This document shows positions 1 to 7,120 of a stretch of DNA of 11,073 nt, one piece after another. How positions within the stretch are numbered: the stretch's first letter is position 1; every line of letters starts with the position of its first letter. This DNA is from Gemmatimonadota bacterium. Lineage in GTDB: Bacteria > Gemmatimonadota > Gemmatimonadetes > Gemmatimonadales > GWC2-71-9. The stretch lies in NCBI GenBank assembly GCA_003220985.1, contig QHTY01000054.1, positions 12,930-24,002 of the forward strand. Direction: 5' to 3'. The notes beneath the pieces are model-generated. The model was not told where the DNA came from and ran no database searches. It saw only the letters and a program-made list of their open reading frames with translations. A program made the position numbers and the translations under genes.

Positions 1-254
1 AGATCGGCGTCGAGCTCAAGTTCGAGAGCATGGAAGACTTCAACCCCGACCGAGTGGCGCGCCAAGTGGAGCCGGTGCAGAAGCTCCTCGACCTCCGCAA
101 CCAGCTCGCCGACCTGCGCGGCAAGATCCAGAGCAACGACAAGCTCGAAGAGCTGCTGCAGGCGACGCTGAGCGACGAGGAAAAGCGCAACAAACTCAAG
201 GCAGAGCTGGATTCCGGCGCCAAGCCCGAGGGAGGCAAGGATGGCGGAGCCTAA
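1..254 (+). CDS. tssB: TssB, T6SS contractile sheath small subunit (3' part)
   Basis: Only the last 83 codons are present; the first complete codon is at position 3 and the gene begins left of the window. TssB (VipA/ImpB/HsiB) pairs with TssC to build the cytoplasmic contractile sheath around the Hcp tube. The visible part has the family's conserved block: KFESMEDFNPDRVARQVEPV, followed by a leucine-rich helical stretch (KLLDLRNQLADLRGKI), then NDKLEELLQ and a charged helical tail ending in a Gly/Lys/Glu-rich, probably disordered end. Full TssB proteins are usually about 160-180 residues, so about half is missing. The stop codon lies inside tssC: the two genes overlap by 14 bases, which suggests translational coupling of the two sheath subunits. 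The identification rests on the conserved FES-x2-DF-x-P-x2-VA motif and on tssC following directly. Confidence 0.95.
   Translation, partial: IGVELKFESMEDFNPDRVARQVEPVQKLLDLRNQLADLRGKIQSNDKLEELLQATLSDEEKRNKLKAELDSGAKPEGGKDGGA
231..240 (+). promoter_or_regulatory. Ribosome binding site of tssC inside tssB
   Basis: The bases ggaggcaagg immediately precede the tssC ATG at 241. GGAGG with a 5-base spacer is a near-ideal Shine-Dalgarno site. It supports 241 as the tssC start even though that start lies within the end of tssB. Confidence 0.7.
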
Positions 255-1722
255 GGCGGAGCAGCAGCAGCAAGCCGCGGCGGAAACCACCGAGCTGAGT
301 TTGCTCGATCAGATCGTCGAGCGGGGCCGGTTCGGCGGGGAGGCACCTGCTCGTCAACGCGGCAAGGACATGATCAAGCAGTTCGTATCGGAGGTGCTCG
401 CGGGCACGATCACGATGGGCCGCGACACCGAGGCCATGCTTAATGCTCGCATCGCTCAGCTCGACCGGCTGATCTCGGGCCAGGTGAACGAGGTGGTCCA
501 CCATCCCGAGTTCCAGAAGCTCGAGGCCACGTGGCGCGGGCTGCGGTACCTGCTTTCCAACAGCGAGACGAGCGAGACGCTGAAGGTGAAGGTGCTCAAC
601 GTCTCGAAGAAGGACTTGTTAAAGGATCTGCAGCGCGCTCCTGAGTTCGATCAGAGTGCGATGTTCAAGAAGGTATATGAGGAAGAGTTCGGGATCTTCG
701 GCGGCGCGCCCTTCGGCGCACTGCTCGGGGACTACGAGTTCGACAAGACGGGCGAGGACATCGAGCTGTTGGAGAAGGTGGCGCAGGTGGCTGCCGCCGC
801 GCACGCGCCGTTCCTCTCCGGCACGTCGTCCAAGATGTTCAGCCTCGACAGCTTCACGCAGCTCGATGCTCCGCGGGACCTCGCGAAGATCTTCAACACG
901 ACCGACTACGCGAAGTGGAAGACGTTCCGCGAGAGCGAGGATTCGCGCTACGTCGCCCTGGCGGCGCCGCGGATGCTGCTGCGCGAGCCGTACGGGAGCC
1001 AGACCGTTCCGATCGAAGCATTCCAATACGAGGAACAGGTCACCGGCGACCACAACAAATACTTGTGGGGCAACGCGGCATGGGCGCTCGGCGTGCGCAT
1101 CACCAACGCATTCGCGACGTACGGCTGGTGCGCGACGATCCGTGGAGTGGAGAGTGGCGGGCTCGTGGAAGGGCTGCCGGTGCACTCCTTCAAAACCGAC
1201 GAAGGCGACGTCGCGATGAAGTGCCCGAGCGAGACCCCCATCACCGATCGGCGCGAGAAGGAGATGGCCGACCAGGGATTCGTGCCCTTCGTGCATTGCA
1301 AGGGCACGGCGAACGCTGCGTTCTTCAGCGTCCAGTCCACTCAGAAGCCCAAGAAATACCAGACCGATTCGGCGACGGCGAACGCGCGTATCTCGGCCCA
1401 GTTGCCCTACATCTTTGCGGTGTCGCGCTTCGCGCACTACCTCAAGGCGATGATGCGCGACAAGATCGGCGGCTACCAGTCACGGAGCCAGATCCAGGCG
1501 TTCCTCAACAACTGGATCGCGGACTACGTGGTCGCAGACGACGACGCGCAGCAGAGCATCAAGGCGAAGCGGCCGCTGCGCGAGGCCCGGATCGAGGTCA
1601 CCGATGTCGCCGGCAAGCCCGGCGTCTACCGCGCGGTAGCATTCCTGCGGCCCCATTTCCAACTCGACGAGTTGAGCGTTTCGATGCGCCTAGTCGCGGA
1701 CCTGCCGCCGCCCGCAAAGTGA
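241..1722 (+). CDS. tssC: TssC, T6SS contractile sheath large subunit
   Basis: A 493-residue protein, the normal length for TssC (VipB/ImpC/EvpB/HsiC), which forms the contractile sheath with TssB. After a Gln/Ala-rich N-terminus comes the short helix SLLDQIVERGR (residues 20-30). This matches the N-terminal TssC helix that ClpV grasps in the Vibrio cholerae system. Typical TssC core segments follow: EFQKLEATWRGLRYLL, FGALLGDYEF, APFLSGTSSKMF, LREPYG and YLWGNAAWALGVRI. Near the end are FAHYLKAMMRDKIG, an ADDDA segment typical of late TssC, and FQLDELSVSMRLV. The start at 241 is backed by a strong GGAGG site and by the 14-base overlap with tssB. No frameshift or missing segment is seen. Confidence 0.98.
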   Translation: MAEPKAEQQQQAAAETTELSLLDQIVERGRFGGEAPARQRGKDMIKQFVSEVLAGTITMGRDTEAMLNARIAQLDRLISGQVNEVVHHPEFQKLEATWRGLRYLLSNSETSETLKVKVLNVSKKDLLKDLQRAPEFDQSAMFKKVYEEEFGIFGGAPFGALLGDYEFDKTGEDIELLEKVAQVAAAAHAPFLSGTSSKMFSLDSFTQLDAPRDLAKIFNTTDYAKWKTFRESEDSRYVALAAPRMLLREPYGSQTVPIEAFQYEEQVTGDHNKYLWGNAAWALGVRITNAFATYGWCATIRGVESGGLVEGLPVHSFKTDEGDVAMKCPSETPITDRREKEMADQGFVPFVHCKGTANAAFFSVQSTQKPKKYQTDSATANARISAQLPYIFAVSRFAHYLKAMMRDKIGGYQSRSQIQAFLNNWIADYVVADDDAQQSIKAKRPLREARIEVTDVAGKPGVYRAVAFLRPHFQLDELSVSMRLVADLPPPAK

Positions 1723-1733
1723 ACGTCCACGTT
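1722..1733 (+). repeat. Short inverted repeat at the tssC stop / hcp leader
   Basis: AACGT-CC-ACGTT is a perfect 5-base inverted repeat with a 2-base centre. It starts on the last base of the tssC stop codon and lies about 38 bases before the hcp start. It could be a small operator, or chance. The loop is too small for a good RNA hairpin and no T-run follows, so it is not an intrinsic terminator. Confidence 0.3.
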
Positions 1734-1760
1734 TGTTACACTGGTTCGAAGACTTGTAGA

Positions 1761-1766
1761 GGGAGG
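1761..1766 (+). promoter_or_regulatory. Strong ribosome binding site of hcp
   Basis: GGGAGG lies 5 bases before the hcp ATG at 1772. It is a strong Shine-Dalgarno site and fits the need for Hcp in large molar excess over baseplate proteins. It also fixes the start codon. Confidence 0.7.
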
Positions 1767-1771
1767 CTCAA

Positions 1772-2257
1772 ATGGCAGTCCATCTGTTGCTGAAACTCGC
1801 GAACGTCGAAGGCGAGGCCCAAACGGACGGGTTCGAGAAGCAGATCGAGCTGGACTCGTTCAGCTGGGCCTTCCACAACTCGTCCACGCCGCACGGCGCG
1901 GGCAGAGGAGCTGGCAAGGTCGAGGCGCACGGCATCGTCTGCACCAAGAAGGTGGACAAGGCGAGTCCCAAGTTGTTCAAGGCCATCACCACCGGGGAGC
2001 ACTTCAAGGACGCCATCTTGACGGCGCTCAAGGCCGGCGGCGCCAAGAATGTCGCGTTCATGAAGTTCGAGTTCGATCAACTGTTCCTCGTTGATCTCAA
2101 CGAATCCGGTTCCAACGGTGACGGCGACGTCCCCCGCGAGAGCCTCAATTTCCAGTTCGGAAAAGTGACCGTGACCTATAACGAGCAGAAGGCCGACGGC
2201 ACGACGGGCGCCGCCACCGTGGCGAGCTACGACTTCGCGAAGGGTGTGAGCAAATGA
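1772..2257 (+). CDS. hcp: Hcp (TssD), T6SS inner tube protein
   Basis: A 161-residue Hcp family protein, the usual size. Hcp hexamers stack into the tube that the sheath propels into target cells; small effectors can travel inside the ring. Recognisable segments are the start AVHLLLKLANVEGEAQTDGF, the IELDSFSWAF strand, and the stretch around VEAHGIVCTKKVDKASPKLF. The motif FKDAILTALKAGG and the C-terminal NFQFGKVTVTYNEQKADGT are typical of Hcp. There is no signal peptide, as expected for a protein exported by the T6SS itself. No extra C-terminal toxin domain is present, so this is a structural Hcp, not an evolved one. It is separated from tssC by the largest gap in the window and has a very good ribosome binding site. 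Confidence 0.97.
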   Translation: MAVHLLLKLANVEGEAQTDGFEKQIELDSFSWAFHNSSTPHGAGRGAGKVEAHGIVCTKKVDKASPKLFKAITTGEHFKDAILTALKAGGAKNVAFMKFEFDQLFLVDLNESGSNGDGDVPRESLNFQFGKVTVTYNEQKADGTTGAATVASYDFAKGVSK

Positions 2258-2267
2258 GGAAGCGTCG

Positions 2268-2996
2268 GTGCCGTCCGTAAGCGCCGACGAGCTGTTTCGC
2301 GCGGGCAAACTGGAGGACGCGATCGAGCTGCTGGGAGCGCGACTCCGGAGCAATCCGGCCGACGCCCAGCAGCGCACGTTCCTCTTCGAGCTGCTCTGCT
2401 TTGCTGGGGCGCACGACCGGGCCGACAAGCAGCTCGAAGTGCTCGCCGGAAACAGTCCGCAGGCCGGCATGGGCGCGCTGCTGTACCGGGCCGCCCTGCA
2501 CGCCGAGCGGACCAGGCAAGAGATGTTCGTGACCGGGCACTTCCCACAGGGCGGCCCTGCGCCACAACCGGTTACGGGAACGCTCAACGGTCGCCCGTTC
2601 CAAGAGCTCGTCGACGCCGATCCCCGCGTCGGCGCCCGCCTCGAGCTGTTCGCGGCAGGTCAGTATCTGTGGATTCCGTTCGAGCATATCGCGACGATCC
2701 GCATGACGCCGCCGAAGCGGTTGCGGGACCTCCTCTGGACGCCGGCCGTGGTGCGCACGGGTCCCGGCTTCCGCGGATTCGAGTTGGGCGAGGTCCTGCT
2801 CCCCGTGCTGGCGCCGCTGACGTGGAAGCACAGCGACGTCGCCGTACGGCTCGGGCGCGCCACCGAGTGGACGGAACTAGAGGACGGCACGCCGATCCCG
2901 GTGGGCCAGAAGCTGCTCCTCGTGGACGACGAGCCATTCCCGATTCTCGAACTGCGCGAGCTCGACATCACGCTGCCTGCCGCCTCGGCCGGCTGA
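2268..2996 (+). CDS. tagJ: TagJ/ImpE family T6SS accessory protein
   Basis: A 242-residue protein of the ImpE/TagJ (HsiE1) family. In P. aeruginosa H1-T6SS the homologue binds the TssB N-terminus and is linked to ClpV and sheath turnover; it is found in only a subset of T6SSs. The N-terminal half is helical and repeat-like (ADELFRAGKLEDAIELLGAR, then LRSNPADAQQRTFLFELLCF), consistent with TPR-like packing. The C-terminal half carries the family block: GRPFQELVDADPRVGARLEL, GQYLWIPFEHI and PPKRLRDLLWTPA. The start is GTG at 2268, 10 bases after the hcp stop. GAGGA at 2256-2260, overlapping the hcp stop codon, sits 7 bases upstream and supports it. The ATG at 2254 overlapping the hcp stop is in another frame. 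Placement next to hcp matches the H1-type order. Confidence 0.93.
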   Translation: MPSVSADELFRAGKLEDAIELLGARLRSNPADAQQRTFLFELLCFAGAHDRADKQLEVLAGNSPQAGMGALLYRAALHAERTRQEMFVTGHFPQGGPAPQPVTGTLNGRPFQELVDADPRVGARLELFAAGQYLWIPFEHIATIRMTPPKRLRDLLWTPAVVRTGPGFRGFELGEVLLPVLAPLTWKHSDVAVRLGRATEWTELEDGTPIPVGQKLLLVDDEPFPILELRELDITLPAASAG

Positions 2997-3002
2997 TCCT
3001 CC

Positions 3003-4805
3003 ATGCCGTTGCGGGAAGACTTGTTGCAGCCGATCCCGGGCTCGAATCCGGCGGGGGCGAACCTCCGCTACGATCCGATCTACGACAAGATCAAGGAGGC
3101 GCGCCGCGAGGAGGAGGACGTCGACCAGGGCGACTGGAAGCGCACGCGCAAGGTCGCTGACTGGCCGCTCGTCATCAAACTGTCCGGCGAAGCGCTGGCG
3201 ACGAAGTCCAAAGATCTGCAGATCGCCGCCTGGCTCACCGAGGCGCTGCTCAAGCAGGAGTCGCTGGGCGGACTGCGCGTCGGCCTCGAACTCCTGCGCC
3301 GCATGCTGGAGAAATTCTGGGAGCAGCTCTATCCCGAGCTCGAAGGCGGCGACGCGGAGTTGCGCGCCGGCCCCCTCACTTGGGTGGGGCGCTACCTCGA
3401 CGCCGGCGTCCGGACCGTCCCGTTGACCAAAGCCGGACACCATATGCTCAAATACAAGGAATCCCGCACTGTCGGCTACGAAGCCGAAGCCAAGGCCGAC
3501 GAAAAAAAGCAGGCGGCGCGCGAAGCAGCGATCAGTGAGAAGAAGCTAACTGCCGAGGAGTTCGACAAGGCGTTCGAGGCAACCCCCAAGGCGTTCTACA
3601 AGCAGATCGTCACTGATCTCGACGGTTGCGCCAAGGCGATTCAAGAGCTCGATGCGTTCGGCCAGCAAAAGTTCGGCGACGCCGCGCCGGGCTATGGCCC
3701 GCTGAGTCAGGCCTTGGAGGAGGTCCAGGACGCGGCTCGACAACTATTGGAAAAGAGGCTCCAGACGGATCCCGACCCGATCGATGCCGTGGCAGGGGAC
3801 GGAGGGTCAGGGCCCGCCGGCGGCGGGGCCGCGGGGCCGCTCGCTCCAGAGCCGACGAGTGTGGAAGACGCCGCCGGGCGCATTGCAAGCGCCGCCCGCT
3901 TCCTGCGACGCCACGATCCACGGAATCCCGCCCCGTACCTAATGGTCCGCGGCTTTCGCTGGGGTGAGCTCCGAGCGGGCGGGCCCGACCTCGACCCGCG
4001 GCTCCTGGCCGCTCCGCCGACTCACGTGCGCACGCATCTCAAGACGCTCCTGCTCGACCAGAAATGGGCCGAGCTGCTCGATGCCGGCGAAACCATCATG
4101 TCTACTCCGAACGGTCGGGGATGGCTCGACCTGCAACGCTATGAGCTCACTGCAGCCGAGATGCTCGGACCCGAATACCAGTACGTGCGGGGCGCGATTC
4201 GTGGCAGCCTGGTCGGCCTGCTGCGCGACTTCCCGACTCTCCCGGACCTCACGCTCATGGACGACACTGCGACGGCCAATGTGGAGACGCGCACGTGGCT
4301 GCAGAATGGTGGATTGATCGCGGCAGCGGCCGAAGGCGCGGAGCCGGCGCGGGCGGGGTCCGCGGCCCCAGAGTCACGACCCCGGTTCGGTCGGGCAGCG
4401 TTCGACCGGGCGATGGACGAGGTCCGCGCCGGCCAGCCCCAGAAGGGTATCGAGCTGCTCATGCGGGAGGCCGAGCAGGAGAAGAGCTCGCGCGCCCGGT
4501 TTCTGCGGCGTTCCGAGGCGGCGCAGATCATGGTCGATGGGGGCCTCGAGGCTGTCGCCCTTCCGATTCTCAAGGAACTGCTCGAACAGATCGAGGCGCA
4601 TAAGCTGGACGATTGGGAAGCGGGGGATGGGGATGCCGTAGCCCGCCCGATGGGACTGCTGTACCGCTGTCTCGAAAAGCTGGGTGGCGACGCCGAAATG
4701 AAGGACAACCTGTACCGCCAGATCTGTCGCTTGGACCCCGTCCAGGCGATGGCCTTCCCGACGGCCAGCCCGAGCCCGAGTAACGATGGCACCCCAGGAA
4801 ATTGA
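3003..4805 (+). CDS. tssA: TssA, T6SS assembly/cap protein (long, linker-bearing form)
   Basis: A 600-residue TssA with an N-terminal ImpA_N-type domain. The segment LLQPIPGSNPAGANLRYDPI (residues 7-26), then an acidic/basic helix, DWPLVIKLSGEALATKSKDL and FWEQLYPE are characteristic. TssA primes Hcp/sheath polymerisation on the baseplate and, in long forms, caps the distal tube end. After a helical region (to about 255) comes a Gly/Ala/Pro-rich linker (about 256-288). A middle helical region with NPAPYLMVRGFRWGELR follows, then a second Ala/Pro/Arg linker (about 444-461). The helical C-terminal region contains AAFDRAMDEVRAG and PMGLLYRCLEKLGGD, resembling the VasJ-like end of long TssA proteins; that assignment is by resemblance only. 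The start ATG lies 6 bases after the tagJ stop with no clear Shine-Dalgarno site, so coupled reinitiation is likely. The 3' end overlaps tssE by 20 bases. Confidence 0.93.
   Translation: MPLREDLLQPIPGSNPAGANLRYDPIYDKIKEARREEEDVDQGDWKRTRKVADWPLVIKLSGEALATKSKDLQIAAWLTEALLKQESLGGLRVGLELLRRMLEKFWEQLYPELEGGDAELRAGPLTWVGRYLDAGVRTVPLTKAGHHMLKYKESRTVGYEAEAKADEKKQAAREAAISEKKLTAEEFDKAFEATPKAFYKQIVTDLDGCAKAIQELDAFGQQKFGDAAPGYGPLSQALEEVQDAARQLLEKRLQTDPDPIDAVAGDGGSGPAGGGAAGPLAPEPTSVEDAAGRIASAARFLRRHDPRNPAPYLMVRGFRWGELRAGGPDLDPRLLAAPPTHVRTHLKTLLLDQKWAELLDAGETIMSTPNGRGWLDLQRYELTAAEMLGPEYQYVRGAIRGSLVGLLRDFPTLPDLTLMDDTATANVETRTWLQNGGLIAAAAEGAEPARAGSAAPESRPRFGRAAFDRAMDEVRAGQPQKGIELLMREAEQEKSSRARFLRRSEAAQIMVDGGLEAVALPILKELLEQIEAHKLDDWEAGDGDAVARPMGLLYRCLEKLGGDAEMKDNLYRQICRLDPVQAMAFPTASPSPSNDGTPGN
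3813..3830 (+). repeat. GC-only hairpin within the tssA linker
   Basis: CCCGCC (3813-3818), loop GGC, then GGCGGG (3822-3827) form a perfect 6-bp stem. Two more G-C pairs (3811-3812 with 3829-3830) extend it past one bulged G. It encodes part of the Gly/Ala/Pro linker of TssA. It is most likely a by-product of Gly/Ala/Pro codons in a high-GC genome, but is the strongest short self-complementary stretch I noticed. Confidence 0.4.
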
Positions 4806-5289
4806 GCGGACGGTCCAGCGGTCGGTGGTCGATCGGCTGATCGACACCGAGCTGGACACCAGCACCGAGGCCCCCATGACATGGGCGCAGTCGGTGCGGG
4901 AGTTGAAGCGCGCCCTGCGGCGCGACCTGGAGTGGCTGCTCAACACGCGGCGCATCGTGCAGCCGGCACCCGAGGGCTTCACCGAACTGCCGCGCTCGGT
5001 TTACCACTACGGCCTGCCGGACATCACGTCGCTCGCCGCCCAGTCCGGGTCGGCGCGCGATTGGCTGAGGCGCCAAGTGGAAGAAACGATCATGCTGTTC
5101 GAGCCGCGCTTATCGGGCGTGCGCGTCAGCATCGCCACGACGGACGAGGAAGGGCGCCGCGAGCTACGGTTCGTCATCGACGGGCTGCTGCGCATGGAGC
5201 CAAGCCCAGAGCAGGTCGTGTTCGACACGGTGCTCGAAGTTACGAGCGCGACGTTCGAAGTGCGAGGCGAGGGCGCGGATGCGCGATGA
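4786..5289 (+). CDS. tssE: TssE, T6SS baseplate protein (gp25-like)
   Basis: A 167-residue TssE, homologous to phage T4 gp25, the baseplate wedge protein that nucleates sheath assembly. The gp25-like domain spans roughly residues 35-150. It contains the family signature RRDLEWLLNTRR, and downstream VYHYGLPDITSL, which matches the usual YGLPD motif. The end has an alternating strand pattern (ELRFVIDGLLRME, then VVFDTVLEVTSATFEVRGEG) as in gp25. The start at 4786 overlaps the end of tssA by 20 bases with only a weak upstream GAG-type site, so translation is probably coupled to tssA. An internal ATG at residue 31 would also keep the core domain, but the overlap and normal family length favour the first start. 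The stop overlaps the start of tssF by 11 bases. Confidence 0.96.
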   Translation: MAPQEIERTVQRSVVDRLIDTELDTSTEAPMTWAQSVRELKRALRRDLEWLLNTRRIVQPAPEGFTELPRSVYHYGLPDITSLAAQSGSARDWLRRQVEETIMLFEPRLSGVRVSIATTDEEGRRELRFVIDGLLRMEPSPEQVVFDTVLEVTSATFEVRGEGADAR

Positions 5290-7120
5290 TCTGCTCTACT
5301 ACTACGAGCAGGAACTGGCCTTCCTCCGCCGCATGGGTGCGTCGTTCGCGGAAAAGTACCCGAAGATCGCGTCGCGGCTCGTGCTCGAGGCCACCAAGTG
5401 CGACGACCCGCACGTCGAGCGGCTGCTGGAGGGCTTCGCGTTTCTGGCCGCCCGGATCCACCTCAAGCTAGAGGATGACTTCCCCGAAATCAGCGACGCG
5501 CTGTTGAGCGTCGTGTACCCGCACTACCTCAGACCCATTCCGTCGATGTCCATCGTGGAGTTGCACCTCGATCCGGAACAGGGGAAGCTGACGACGGGGC
5601 TCAAGGTCCCGCGCGACTCGGTGATCTACTCGCGGCCGGTAGGCGGCGCGCCCTGCAAGTTCAGGACGTGTTACGACACCACCCTGTGGCCCCTCACGGT
5701 GAAGGCCGCACAGTGGCGCACTCCTGACCAGCTGCGGCCTCCGGTGGCGACCACGGGCGCCGCCGGCGCGCTGCGCGTGGAGCTGCAGTGTCTCCCGGAC
5801 GTCACGTTCGAGAAGCTGGAGCTGAATACCCTGCGGCTGTACCTCCACGGTGAAACCACGCTGGTGTCGACGCTGTACGAAGTCCTCGCCAACAACTGCG
5901 TGCAGATACAGGTGCGCGATTGCGGTCCCGGCCCGAAGCGCAAGCCCGTCCTGCTGCCACCCAGCGCGCTGCGGCCGGTGGGGTTCGGGCAGGACGAAGG
6001 CATGCTCCCCGTGCCACGCCGGGCGATGGTCGCCTACCGGCTGCTCCAGGAGTACTTCACGTTCCCCGAGAAGTTCTACTTCCTCGATCTCGACGGGTTC
6101 GATCAGGTGCGCGCCGCGGGGTTCGGACCGAGCGCGGAAGTCGTTTTCCTGCTCTCGAGCTTCGAACGGGCGGAGCGGCGACCAGTGCTCGAGGCCGGCG
6201 TGACCCCGCGCACGATCCTGCTCGGGTGTACGCCGATCGTGAACCTGTTCACACAGGACTCGGAGCCGGTGGAGATCGTACCGACGCGCTACGAGCACCC
6301 CGTCGTGGCGGACGCCCGCCGGCGCGAGAGCACGCGCATCTTCTCGATCGATGAGGTCGTGGCGGCGCGGCCCGGGTCGCCGGAAGTACTCCGGTTCGAG
6401 CCGTTGTACTCCTTCCGCCACGGCACGAACGGGAACAAGCCGGAAGCATTCTGGCACGCTCGATCGCGAGCAAGCGAATACGGCCAGGCGGGCGAAACGG
6501 ACCTCTATCTCACGTTCGCGGATCTCTCGGGGCGGCCAGCGCGGCCGCCGTTCGAGGCGGCGACGTGCCGCCTCACCTGCTTCAACGGTGACCTGCCGAG
6601 CCGGCTGCCGTTCGGCGAGGAGAGCGGCGACTTCACGCTCCCGGGCGGCGGACCGATCCAGCGCATCGTCGCGTTGCTGAAGCCGACGCCCGTCATCCCG
6701 CCGCTGCTGGGAAAGCCTCAGCTGTGGCGCCTGATCTCGCAGCTCTCGCTCAACTACCTGTCGCTCGTCGAGGGGGGTGCCGAAGCACTCCAGGAGCTGC
6801 TGCGGCTCCACAACTTCGGGGATTCGCTCGCGGGTGCCAAGCAGATCGAGGGCATCCTCGACGTGCGTACTGCGCCGAGCTTCTCCAGGATCGCGGGGGA
6901 CCATGGCCTGAGCTTCGCGCGCGGCCACCGCGTGGAAATGACATTCGACGAAGACCAATTCGCGGGCGGGAGCGCGTACTTGTTCGCGAGCGTGCTGGAG
7001 CACTTCCTGGGACTGTACACTGCGTTGAACAGCTTCTGCATCCTTGCCGCGCGCACACGGCAACGCAAGGAGGTACTGCGCGAATGGGCGCCGAGGGCGG
7101 GATGGAAGACACTGGTGTAA
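5279..7120 (+). CDS. tssF: TssF, T6SS baseplate wedge protein
   Basis: A 613-residue TssF (ImpG/VasA), the usual length. With TssG it forms the baseplate wedge (functionally like T4 gp6/gp7) that holds TssE, contacts TssK and surrounds the VgrG spike. The N-terminus is highly characteristic: LLYYYEQELAFLRRMGASFA, then KYPKIASRL, DPHVERLLEGFAFLAARIH, LEDDFPEISDALL and YPHYLRPIPSM. Later segments also fit: YFTFPEKFYFLDLDGF, GCTPIVNLF, PVEIVPTRYEH and, near the end, GHRVEMTFDEDQFAGGSAYL with FASVLEHFLGLYTALNSF. The gene starts inside the last codons of tssE (11-base overlap) and its 3' end overlaps the start of tssG. No truncation or missing block is visible. Confidence 0.98.
   Translation: MRDDLLYYYEQELAFLRRMGASFAEKYPKIASRLVLEATKCDDPHVERLLEGFAFLAARIHLKLEDDFPEISDALLSVVYPHYLRPIPSMSIVELHLDPEQGKLTTGLKVPRDSVIYSRPVGGAPCKFRTCYDTTLWPLTVKAAQWRTPDQLRPPVATTGAAGALRVELQCLPDVTFEKLELNTLRLYLHGETTLVSTLYEVLANNCVQIQVRDCGPGPKRKPVLLPPSALRPVGFGQDEGMLPVPRRAMVAYRLLQEYFTFPEKFYFLDLDGFDQVRAAGFGPSAEVVFLLSSFERAERRPVLEAGVTPRTILLGCTPIVNLFTQDSEPVEIVPTRYEHPVVADARRRESTRIFSIDEVVAARPGSPEVLRFEPLYSFRHGTNGNKPEAFWHARSRASEYGQAGETDLYLTFADLSGRPARPPFEAATCRLTCFNGDLPSRLPFGEESGDFTLPGGGPIQRIVALLKPTPVIPPLLGKPQLWRLISQLSLNYLSLVEGGAEALQELLRLHNFGDSLAGAKQIEGILDVRTAPSFSRIAGDHGLSFARGHRVEMTFDEDQFAGGSAYLFASVLEHFLGLYTALNSFCILAARTRQRKEVLREWAPRAGWKTLV
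7067..7073 (+). promoter_or_regulatory. Ribosome binding site for tssG inside tssF
   Basis: AAGGAGG is a full-strength Shine-Dalgarno core, 10 bases before ATG 7084 and 28 bases before ATG 7102. The spacing is slightly long but usable for 7084 and too long for 7102. It is the main reason for choosing the earlier start. Confidence 0.55.

Noticed and set aside
619..1437. A 272-codon minus-strand frame opposite tssC
   Set aside because: Antisense shadow of a strongly supported TssC; the composition is that of a frame artefact and no start context is visible.
1714..1742. A sigma-70 promoter for hcp using TACACT as -10
   Set aside because: The -35 region about 17 bases upstream (gcaaag) does not resemble TTGACA, and I see no GG-N10-GC sigma-54 pattern. 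The -10 match alone is too weak to annotate.
915..1793. A 292-codon plus-strand frame overlapping tssC and the hcp start
   Set aside because: Out-of-frame reading of tssC, rich in Arg/Gly/Pro, with no domain; the true tssC frame covers the same bases.
5468..7063. A 531-codon open frame on the minus strand opposite tssF
   Set aside because: It lies antisense to a clear TssF. Long antisense frames are expected in high-GC genes with strong third-position G/C bias. Its translation is Arg/Glu/His/Gln-rich with no recognisable domain.
6724..7083. In-frame upstream extension of tssG to ATG 6724
   Set aside because: It would overlap tssF by almost 400 bases. The extra 120 residues look like an out-of-frame reading of tssF, and TssG homology begins only after 7084.
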